Source: Bdellovibrionales bacterium
GTDB lineage: Bacteria; Bdellovibrionota; Bdellovibrionia; Bdellovibrionales; UBA1609
Direction: 5' to 3'
Length of the DNA: 64,000 nucleotides
NCBI GenBank assembly: GCA_019637855.1
Contig: JAHBUX010000001.1
Span: 271,337-335,336 of the forward strand
The translations under genes and the position numbers were made by a program. Position 1 is the stretch's first letter. The number at the start of each line of letters is the position of its first letter. Shown here piece by piece: positions 1-6,111 of this stretch. The notes below the pieces were generated by a model. The model searched no databases. It was not told where the DNA came from and was given only the letters and a program-made list of their open reading frames with translations.

Positions 1-707
1 TTGTTCTTTTGCGGATCGAACTGAAAGCAGAACATCATGGCCTGCTCAATCATGTTGCCGATTTTCCCACTGGAAGCTTCGAGCAAGCTCAGCTTCAAAG
101 TGGTGGGATCGGGCTGAATACCGTGAAGGTAACGTGAAATCTTGCCCTCGGGAGTGATCACATATGTGACCGAAGCATGGGCAAACTGCTTTTTCTCAGG
201 CATCCAAGAAAAGCGGAAGCCGAGCTGATCGGCGATCTTCTGCACGTTCTCTTTGCTACCTGTTAAGAAGTGCCAGCCGGCATCGGTCTGCATGCGACCG
301 TAGGCGGTCAAATAATTATGTTTCTTCTTGGCTGCTAGATCCGACTTTTCACTGTGATCCATGCTGATGGCGATCACGTCGAAATCCTGCCCGGCCGTCC
401 ACTTCAAGGTCTTCATGGTGTCAGTCAAACCATTGAGATGATAGTTACACAGGCTCGGACAATCGTAATACACCATGGCCAGCACGGCCGGTTTGTTCTT
501 GTCGAAGAAGTGGCGCAAAGGCGCCGTCACACCCTTGTCGTCGGTGAACTGCAGATCCATATCGAGCTGTGCGCCCAAGTGTTCTGTCACACCTACGCTC
601 TGCAGCTCTTTAGGCAATTCATGCCCGGTTACGGTCACCTTCGTGTCGTAAGCCCATGCAGATCCAGAGATGATGGCTGCGCACAGCAGCCCAAGCCACG
701 TCGTCAA
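1..707 (-). CDS. SCO1/SenC-family copper chaperone (3' end beyond window)
   Basis: The frame runs off the left edge, so the C-terminus is missing. Visible are an N-terminal signal sequence (TTWLGLLCAAIISGSAWA) and a thioredoxin-like domain with the CxxxC copper site in DCPSLCNY, followed by a conserved His further on (FAHASVTYV). Proteins of this family deliver copper to, or reduce, the CuA site of cytochrome c oxidase at the outer face of the inner membrane. The frame opens directly after the stop of the upstream cytochrome c gene; the only reasonable start is TTG at 707, ten bases after that stop, with no clear ribosome binding site, so translational coupling is likely. The link to a terminal oxidase operon continuing left of the window is inferred. 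Confidence 0.85.
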   Translation of the reverse strand, partial: MTTWLGLLCAAIISGSAWAYDTKVTVTGHELPKELQSVGVTEHLGAQLDMDLQFTDDKGVTAPLRHFFDKNKPAVLAMVYYDCPSLCNYHLNGLTDTMKTLKWTAGQDFDVIAISMDHSEKSDLAAKKKHNYLTAYGRMQTDAGWHFLTGSKENVQKIADQLGFRFSWMPEKKQFAHASVTYVITPEGKISRYLHGIQPDPTTLKLSLLEASSGKIGNMIEQAMMFCFQFDPQKN

Positions 708-716
708 ATCACGTAC

Positions 717-1253
717 CTATTTTGCGGTTTTAGCAAAAGCTTCGAGCTTAGCCGCGTCGTCTTTAATTCTGTTCTTAGTGACCGAGTGAATGAATTGCAC
801 CAAAGCCCAACGGTCATTGAGCGGCAAAGTTCCAAATGCCGCCATGCTTGTTCCGGGCATGCCATTTTTGATAGTCTCGAATAGCGCGATCGAATCGCCC
901 CCGTGCTTCCACTTGCCCTCGACGAAGTTACGCGGCGGAGGAGTTAACCCTTTGCCGGCAGGTCCATCACCCATACCGGCAGGGCCGTGACAAACGGCGC
1001 AGACATTGCCGTAAACTTGTTTACCATGAGCTACCATATCGGGGTTATCTTCCCACGGTTTAGCAATCTTGCTGACATCGACAGCGCCACCACCGCCCGC
1101 CACCGTTTGCTCTGCACCGGGGGCTTGTTCTTTCACTTCTTTGAGATCAATTCCGGGATGAATCATGCTGATGTAAATAAAAAAAGTGAGAGAAAAGACC
1201 ATGGAAAACAGGAAGGCAATGAAGCCTCCGCGGTTGTAGCTGTCGTTCTGCAT
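717..1253 (-). CDS. Membrane-anchored class I cytochrome c
   Basis: The 178-residue protein has one N-terminal membrane segment (about residues 9-30, rich in F, L, I) and a periplasmic c-type haem domain with the CxxCH motif CAVCH and a downstream Met in the IKNGMPGTSM region that would be the sixth haem ligand. It should pass electrons in the periplasm, probably to the oxidase served by the SCO1 protein just downstream. The chosen start (MQNDSYNRGG) has AAGGG a few bases upstream; the open frame extends 21 codons further up but without such a site. A 209-bp spacer separates it from the divergent lipoprotein gene; I see no clear promoter there. Confidence 0.85.
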   Translation of the reverse strand: MQNDSYNRGGFIAFLFSMVFSLTFFIYISMIHPGIDLKEVKEQAPGAEQTVAGGGGAVDVSKIAKPWEDNPDMVAHGKQVYGNVCAVCHGPAGMGDGPAGKGLTPPPRNFVEGKWKHGGDSIALFETIKNGMPGTSMAAFGTLPLNDRWALVQFIHSVTKNRIKDDAAKLEAFAKTAK

Positions 1254-1462
1254 ACAGTTCGCCCTTAGGTTGGATGTCTTACTGTTTGTGCACACTACCA
1301 TTAATGTAAAAACCAAGTCACGTATCTAGATTCACTTGGTTTTCATCAGACAAGGTTCAGTGACGCCTGGCATCTTTCATGTCTCACCTTGAGACGCGGC
1401 AAGTGTGGCGCGTGTGAGGCCCCGGCAATTCGTATTACTATATATAGAGGAGCGATCATCCC

Positions 1463-1831
1463 ATGCGACTGCTTTTGCCTACACTCACATTTCTTCTGAT
1501 CACAGGCTGTGCTTCCATTCCGCAGCGCGATTTGGAAAATTTGCGCCCCGGAATGGACAAGGACATGGTCCTCAACAAAGTCGGCAATCCGAAGCGAACG
1601 TTTCGGGCAAATGGTCAGGATCATTGGATTTACGTGTATTTTGAGAACGACATTCAAATGTCACGGCAGCTGGATTTCGCTGATGGCAAGCTGTTGAAGG
1701 TTGGCCTCCCAATCTCAAAGCAGTCACTCGAGCGGGCCCTAGAAAACGCCGAGTCGATGGAAGAGTTCGAATCCAAAGCGCGTGAACATCAGCGTAAAAA
1801 TTCAAATTTTAAGGACGTTGACGGCGGCTAA
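1463..1831 (+). CDS. BamE/SmpA-like lipoprotein
   Basis: A 122-residue lipoprotein: signal sequence ending in the lipobox LLITGC (Cys16), then a short alpha-beta domain with the pattern LRPGMDKDMVLNKVGNP followed by an aromatic strand HWIYVYF. This pattern is the core of the SmpA/OmlA (BamE) fold, found in the outer-membrane beta-barrel assembly machine and in several unrelated small lipoproteins. The charged C-terminal tail of about 40 residues is extra. A strong ribosome site (GAGGAG) precedes the ATG. Whether it works in the BAM complex cannot be told from sequence; other BAM genes are not nearby. Confidence 0.7.
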   Translation: MRLLLPTLTFLLITGCASIPQRDLENLRPGMDKDMVLNKVGNPKRTFRANGQDHWIYVYFENDIQMSRQLDFADGKLLKVGLPISKQSLERALENAESMEEFESKAREHQRKNSNFKDVDGG

Positions 1832-1852
1832 CCCGAGGCATAAATCGGGTCC

Positions 1853-2536
1853 ATGTCCGCGTGGGCGACTTTCCTAACCACCATTCAGAATGAAAAAGAG
1901 GTGACCCTTGTCGGCCCCCTCTATCATCAACGCCACACGCCATTAATGCCGACTATATATGTAGATGGTGGCACCCGTTATCGGGCCGCCGGAGGATGGG
2001 TCGCGGAGGCCCATGCGGCCACACATCCCCTAGCGGCCGCCGCGGCACGCCCTTTTCCCGTGGTGAGCGTTGGAGATGGGGATTCGGCAGGCTCAAGCTT
2101 AGACGAACTCTTGCCGGCTGATAAGGATTACTCCGACTTGAGCTTCGTGCTGCGCAGCCTGCCACCCTCCATTCGCGAAGTCACATTGCTTGGGTTCTTA
2201 GGCGGGCGCCGCGATCATGAACTGGCCAACTTGGGCGAAGTGAACGCGTTCCTGCAAACTCGCCCCGGCTTTGCGCGGGCTGACCTTGTCGGCCCGGTCG
2301 GCGACCGCGTGATCGCTTTCAACCGCGGTTCATTGGAACTGCATATTCAAAGTGTGTTTTCGGTGTTTGTTTTCCAGGCGAGCGGTATTGAAGTTTCAGG
2401 CTTGTGTAAATACCCGCTGAGTGCAGAGACAATGCTGTCCCCGCTCAGTAGCCGCACCCTGAGTAATGAAGGTTACGGAAAAGTAATCATCACCAGTTCG
2501 AATCCCTGTTTTATATTTATAGAGAAAAGCGGCTAA
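1853..2536 (+). CDS. Thiamine pyrophosphokinase-like protein
   Basis: The 227-residue protein carries the hallmarks of the thiamine pyrophosphokinase fold: a glycine-rich strand (IYVDGGTRY), VGDGDS in place of the usual GD.DS, K-D-x-S-D (ADKDYSDLSFVL), and GFLGGRRDHELANL, which matches the family GGRxDHxLxNL nucleotide-site motif. The C-terminal beta domain is present (KYPLSAETMLSPLSSRTLSNE). True enzymes convert thiamine to thiamine diphosphate with ATP in the cytosol. The substitution in the first acidic motif and the low overall similarity leave open a related role. It follows the lipoprotein gene after 21 bases containing a small CCCGA/TCGGG hairpin, and its stop overlaps the stop of the convergent SDR gene. 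Confidence 0.65.
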   Translation: MSAWATFLTTIQNEKEVTLVGPLYHQRHTPLMPTIYVDGGTRYRAAGGWVAEAHAATHPLAAAAARPFPVVSVGDGDSAGSSLDELLPADKDYSDLSFVLRSLPPSIREVTLLGFLGGRRDHELANLGEVNAFLQTRPGFARADLVGPVGDRVIAFNRGSLELHIQSVFSVFVFQASGIEVSGLCKYPLSAETMLSPLSSRTLSNEGYGKVIITSSNPCFIFIEKSG

Positions 2537-3447
2537 ACTTGCGCCGGTGTCGGCACTTCGAAGTCCGCATGCTCAAGCTGATAGCGAATTCGGTCTAAAC
2601 AGAATCCAATAAGACGATCAAATGCACGCGACGGTAAGAAGCGCTTTAAAAAAGCGAACACCTGAGCGTCGAGAGTTACCTGCAAACGCAGTGGCGGGCG
2701 CTTCATATTGAGCGCACGACAGATCGCGCCGGCCACTTGGTCCGGCGTCGATGTGGTCATGTGGATAGCTCTGTCGACAAGTGTGGATATCACGCGAGAC
2801 TGCAGGCGATAATTCTGCGCCGTAGGGTTATTTTGTTTATCGAAAGCAAGACCCAAGCGGCAGTTCATATAAGCTTCACTAGCAATAAATCCCGGCTCGA
2901 TCAAAGTGACGCCGATGTTCCAGGGTTTCAGTTCGTGATAAAGCGCTTCACTGGCGCCTTCGAGAGCGTGCTTAGAGGCAGCGTAGAGTCCCATGGTCGG
3001 TACAGAGAAAAAGCCGGCGGCGGAAGACACCATAATCACTCGCCCACCACCCGATTTGCGCAGCAACGGCAGGCATACTTTCACCATCTCTAGCGGAGCA
3101 TGGAAGTTGACCAACATTTGCTCTTTGCTTTCGAATTCGTAGGCATACTCGATAGGCGTGCGGTAAATCACACCGGCATTGTTGATCAGATAGTCCAGCC
3201 GGCCCAATTGCTTTTCAATCTCATCGAGGAGCTCGCGCCGCTCGAGCGCGTTACGCACATCGAGCGGCCGGAGCCAGTATTGGGAGGGGTCCTGCAAAAA
3301 ATCCGCGCATTGCAGGCGTTCGAGGGAGGAGTCCCGCGCAGTGAGGACAACAAAGACACCGCTTTCGAGGAGGCGGCGTGCAGTAGCTAATCCAATTCCA
3401 GTCGACGCACCAGTAACGAGCGCGACTTTGCGAGTGCCGGCATTCAT
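2533..3447 (-). CDS. Short-chain dehydrogenase/reductase
   Basis: A classical SDR of about 304 residues with the Rossmann motif TGASTGIG near the N-terminus, NNAG in strand four, the catalytic Ser in VSSAAGF and the YxxxK pair in YAASKHALEG. It should be an NAD(P)-dependent oxidoreductase; the substrate is not evident. The C-terminal extension (about 50 residues, basic and hydrophobic) resembles SDRs that act on lipids, but this is weak. The start is fixed by an ATGA overlap with the stop of the small membrane protein gene upstream, which implies coupled translation. It is the last gene of an operon that appears to be sigma-54 controlled. Confidence 0.85.
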   Translation of the reverse strand: MNAGTRKVALVTGASTGIGLATARRLLESGVFVVLTARDSSLERLQCADFLQDPSQYWLRPLDVRNALERRELLDEIEKQLGRLDYLINNAGVIYRTPIEYAYEFESKEQMLVNFHAPLEMVKVCLPLLRKSGGGRVIMVSSAAGFFSVPTMGLYAASKHALEGASEALYHELKPWNIGVTLIEPGFIASEAYMNCRLGLAFDKQNNPTAQNYRLQSRVISTLVDRAIHMTTSTPDQVAGAICRALNMKRPPLRLQVTLDAQVFAFLKRFLPSRAFDRLIGFCLDRIRYQLEHADFEVPTPAQV

Positions 3448-3641
3448 GCACCCAACCATTCTGAGCTCGCGCGGCCCAACCATAACGATTTCGTTTCATT
3501 CGTCGTCGGCTTATGTAGCTGACGAGCGATGAGGTGGGTGCAGACGAGTACGCCCGCGCACACCGCCAGGGTGAGCGGAGCCATCAGAATCACGAGAAAA
3601 TACTGAAGGCCCGTGAAAGCGTAAGTCACAACGGTAGTCAT
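3444..3641 (-). CDS. Small single-pass membrane protein
   Basis: A 65-residue protein with one long hydrophobic stretch (about residues 8-38: TYAFTGLQYFLVILMAPLTL and onward) and a short basic cytosolic or periplasmic tail. It has no family I recognise. It is very probably real: a perfect AAGGAGG lies the right distance before its ATG, and its stop overlaps the SDR start as ATGA. It sits third in the operon receiver - HPF-like - this gene - SDR. Overlap with longer frames in other phases makes it easy to miss in automatic annotation. The function is unknown; a small stress-related membrane protein is a guess from context only. Confidence 0.75.
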   Translation of the reverse strand: MTTVVTYAFTGLQYFLVILMAPLTLAVCAGVLVCTHLIARQLHKPTTNETKSLWLGRASSEWLGA

Positions 3642-3652
3642 ACGGACCTCCT

Positions 3653-3955
3653 TCAGTGTTTGCGCACGCGCGTACGCATGCGGTTTGAAACCGTATTGAC
3701 CAGGGAGAAAAACTCATCACCGTGGCCATGTACCACCTCGACCTTTTTTCCGTCGTGGGTGTTCAGAGTGAGCGACATCAGTAGGTGCGGCTGGCGCGCC
3801 TGCATGCGTTTACGTTCCATGGTCAAATGGACCGCCAGATCAAAGTTCTTATGTTTTAGGTGTCGCTCTAGGGGTTCGACAATTTTATGAACGATAGACT
3901 GCTTCATGCTGTCGGACCATTCCATGTCGGCGGATACGTAACGAACTTGGTTCAT
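3653..3955 (-). CDS. HPF/RaiA-like ribosome-associated protein
   Basis: A 100-residue protein with the length and residue pattern of short ribosome hibernation factors: an amphipathic strand (VRYVSADMEW), a helix (MKQSIVHKIVEPLERHLK), strands (FDLAVHLTMERKR, HLLMSLTLNTHDGKKVEVVH) and a final basic helix containing D-E-F-F-S-L-V-N (HPF has D-x-Y/F-A-A-I-D). Such proteins bind the decoding centre and silence or pair ribosomes in starvation. Identity is low, so the call is by pattern rather than by a firm motif. The start is chosen because AAGGAGGG stands right before MNQVRY; a GTG 18 bases earlier would bury that site. It is the second gene of the sigma-54 operon. Confidence 0.6.
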   Translation of the reverse strand: MNQVRYVSADMEWSDSMKQSIVHKIVEPLERHLKHKNFDLAVHLTMERKRMQARQPHLLMSLTLNTHDGKKVEVVHGHGDEFFSLVNTVSNRMRTRVRKH

Positions 3956-3969
3956 GTTCCCTCCTTGGC

Positions 3970-4422
3970 TCACAGGTATTCCTCAAAAACGGATTGGCAA
4001 CGCCCCACTGTCAGCGGTTTCGGCAGATATATGGGACAGTTGTTCACTCCGCGCAAAATTGAAAAGTAGCGGTCAAAGGACAAACATGAAGTGATCACAA
4101 AAGGCATCTTCGGATACATCTGTTGGCAATCGAGCCACACGTCAAAGCCGGTGGTGTCGCCCTCCAAAAAAATGTCGGTGATCACTAAACTATATGGTGA
4201 ATCGCCGCGAAACTTACCGCGGCGGCGGATCAGTTCTAGCGCCTCTTCACCGCTGGTGACATATTCCCATTCCAATCCGGGCTTCATCTCATCCAGGATG
4301 GTGTCAATGAACTGAATCAAAGACAGATCATCTTCGATCACGAGAAGTGATTTGGGCGCAGTGACTAACGACAAAAAGTCGTTCTTCTTCTCCGCCGATT
4401 CGACCGGAGCCGTTTGATTCAT
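3970..4422 (-). CDS. Single-domain response regulator
   Basis: A 150-residue protein: a 23-residue N-terminal extension and one receiver domain. The acidic pair is D31/D32 (LVIEDD), the phosphoacceptor is D83 (VITDIFLEGD), T111 or S112 and K135 (LPKPL) complete the active site. There is no output domain, so it works as a phosphate sink, relay or protein-binding switch. A GAGGAGG ribosome site precedes the ATG. It heads the operon with the HPF-like, small membrane and SDR genes, and is divergent from an NtrC-type regulator and hybrid kinase that could phosphorylate it; that pairing is inferred from position. Confidence 0.9.
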   Translation of the reverse strand: MNQTAPVESAEKKNDFLSLVTAPKSLLVIEDDLSLIQFIDTILDEMKPGLEWEYVTSGEEALELIRRRGKFRGDSPYSLVITDIFLEGDTTGFDVWLDCQQMYPKMPFVITSCLSFDRYFSILRGVNNCPIYLPKPLTVGRCQSVFEEYL

Positions 4423-4448
4423 GGGATGTCCTCCTCGCTTTTAACTTC

Positions 4449-4465
4449 AGCAAGCGCAGTGCCAA
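4449..4465 (-). promoter_or_regulatory. Sigma-54 (-24/-12) promoter of the 4422-2533 operon
   Basis: Read on the minus strand the sequence is TTGGCACTGCGCTTGCT. The accepted sigma-54 consensus is YTGGCACG-N4-TTGCW; this site differs at one position (T for G after the CAC). The GG and GC dinucleotides are correctly spaced. Transcription would start about 12 bases downstream, giving a leader of about 15 bases before the receiver gene. The gene immediately upstream in the opposite direction encodes a sigma-54 activator, and palindromic sites lie at typical enhancer distances upstream. Confidence 0.8.
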
Positions 4466-4504
4466 AATGGGTTCTGCATAAATTGCTGTCCTGGTTCCGA
4501 TACG

Positions 4505-4601
4505 GCCTCATTGAGGCAAACTTGGCCAAAACCCTGAGGCAGCTTGCCTCACACGCCAGGCAAAAGAGCAAAGACTCAGTACCTTAACTGAGGCTCCTCA
4601 G
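4505..4601. promoter_or_regulatory. Cluster of three TGAGGC palindromes (probable activator sites)
   Basis: Three inverted repeats share the half-site TGAGGC: GCCTCATTGAGGC at 4505-4517, TGAGGCAGCTTGCCTCA at 4535-4551 (perfect 7-bp arms) and CTGAGGCTCCTCAG at 4588-4601. They lie 40-150 bp upstream of the sigma-54 promoter, where enhancer sites for NtrC-type proteins are usually found, and the third is just upstream of a TATAAT reading towards the activator gene. I infer that the 4743 activator binds here, switching on the leftward operon and controlling its own gene. Confidence 0.65.
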
Positions 4602-4622
4602 GTAACGAGTCCTCTCCACCGC

Positions 4623-4628
4623 TATAAT
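4623..4628 (+). promoter_or_regulatory. Possible -10 element of the activator gene
   Basis: A perfect TATAAT lies 115 bases upstream of the activator start. The expected -35 position, 17 bases further up, has no good match and is overlapped by the third TGAGGC palindrome, which would fit an activator- or repressor-dependent promoter. Only the hexamer itself is seen. Confidence 0.35.
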
Positions 4629-4705
4629 CTTGTGCAATTTGGACTTGATAAACCCCTACTCTTACAGTCAATATCGCTTCCACGAGGCATTCGGCCACAA
4701 AAAAC

Positions 4706-4722
4706 GGGGCAAGCTGCCTCCG
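4706..4722. promoter_or_regulatory. Fourth, imperfect TGAGGC-type palindrome
   Basis: GGGGCAAGCTGCCTCC is, apart from the outermost positions, the reverse complement of the perfect 4535-4551 site (core GGCAAGCTGCCTC). It lies 20 bases before the activator ATG, downstream of the possible TATAAT, where bound protein would block transcription or translation initiation. Autorepression is an inference. Confidence 0.5.
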
Positions 4723-4742
4723 TCGTGGACTATGGAGGCTAA

Positions 4743-6101
4743 ATGGCACGGCTCGTAATCGTAGACGATGATTTGGCCATACATGATCTATTAAGGGTGT
4801 TCTTTCAGGACCTGGGGCACGATGTCCGTTGTTTTGAGAACGTGACCAGCGCCAGCCAGCATCTCAAAGAGCGTGGACACGAAACGGACCTTATCGTTTC
4901 CGACCTGCGTTTGCCCGACGGTACGGGCCTCGCCCTCATGCCGGTACTTAAGCAAAATGGTTTAGATATCCCTCTCATATTGATCACTGCTTATGGCTCC
5001 GCAGAGATCGGCGCCAATGCTCTAAAAAAAGGCATCTTCGATTATATCACCAAGCCGCTCAATCTCACCGAACTAGAAGTGATTTGTAATCGCGCCATCA
5101 AACTAAAGCGCCTAGAGAAGAGCCTGCTCGACCTGCGTTCGATGGTGGATGAAACTCGCCGCTTCCACGGTTTCGTTGGCAATAGTACGAAGATGCGTGA
5201 GGTGTTCGACATCATCGATAAGGTGGCCGACACCGCGTCCAGCATACTTGTCACCGGGGAGAGTGGCACCGGCAAGGAGTTGGTCGCCAGAGCCATTCAC
5301 GAACGTGGGCGACGCAGCTCACAACCGTTTGTGGCCATCAACTGTTCGGCCATTCCCCACGAGCTCTTGGAGTCGGAACTCTTTGGCTATAAGAAAGGCG
5401 CTTTCACCGGCGCCACCGATGACCGTAAAGGACTGTTTGAGGAAGCCGACGGCGGTACTCTGTTCTTGGATGAAATCGGCGATATGCCCGCTTTGTTGCA
5501 AGCCAAACTCTTGCGTGTTTTGCAAGAACGACGGATCAAACGCTTGGGCGAAAACACGGATCGCGTCGTCGATGTGCGGATCGTGGCTGCCACTCATCGC
5601 GATCTGAAAACGGCCATTCAGAAAAAAGAATTTCGCGAGGATCTGTTTTTCCGCCTGTGTGTCATCAAAGTTTCGATCCCGCCGTTACGTGATCGCAAAG
5701 ATGATATTCCATTGATCGCCAATCATTTTTTACGCAAATTCGCATCACTCAATGAGAAGACCATCTCGGGTTTCACACGCGAAGCCATGACTGCGCTGCT
5801 CGCCGCCCCCTGGCTGGGCAATGTGCGCGAACTTGAAAACACCATCGAGCGCGCCGTCGCTCTGTGTGCCACGCACTGGATCGACGCCGTCGATTTAAGC
5901 CTGGAGACTCCCATCCTACCATCAGAAAGCAAAACGGATCGTTTGTTCGCCCGACTGCCCACTCTGAAGGAGCTTGAACGCGAATACATTCATCATGTGC
6001 TGACTTCGACTGGTGGCAAGAAGGAAGAGGTCGCCGCCATCTTAGGCATCGACCGCAAGACCCTGTATCGCAAGGAACGCGAATACAACTTGAACTCGTA
6101 A
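4743..6101 (+). CDS. NtrC-family sigma-54 response regulator
   Basis: The 452-residue protein has all three NtrC domains. Receiver: D8-D10, phosphoacceptor D54 (VSDLRLPDG), T82, K104. AAA+ domain about 140-370: Walker A GESGTGKE at 172-179, the sigma-54 contact loop GAFTGA at 219-224, Walker [10 protein letters not shown] at 239-247. C-terminal Fis-type helix-turn-helix about 415-450. All key residues are intact, so it should open sigma-54 promoters when phosphorylated. GGAGG precedes the ATG. The hybrid kinase starts about ten bases after its stop and is the natural partner; the divergent operon with its sigma-54 promoter is the natural target. Confidence 0.95.
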   Translation: MARLVIVDDDLAIHDLLRVFFQDLGHDVRCFENVTSASQHLKERGHETDLIVSDLRLPDGTGLALMPVLKQNGLDIPLILITAYGSAEIGANALKKGIFDYITKPLNLTELEVICNRAIKLKRLEKSLLDLRSMVDETRRFHGFVGNSTKMREVFDIIDKVADTASSILVTGESGTGKELVARAIHERGRRSSQPFVAINCSAIPHELLESELFGYKKGAFTGATDDRKGLFEEADGGTLFLDEIGDMPALLQAKLLRVLQERRIKRLGENTDRVVDVRIVAATHRDLKTAIQKKEFREDLFFRLCVIKVSIPPLRDRKDDIPLIANHFLRKFASLNEKTISGFTREAMTALLAAPWLGNVRELENTIERAVALCATHWIDAVDLSLETPILPSESKTDRLFARLPTLKELEREYIHHVLTSTGGKKEEVAAILGIDRKTLYRKEREYNLNS

Positions 6102-6111
6102 AAGGGGAGTG

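Noticed and set aside
5149-5607. Open frame of 152 codons inside the NtrC-type regulator gene
   Set aside because: Out of frame with a fully intact regulator; no start signal.
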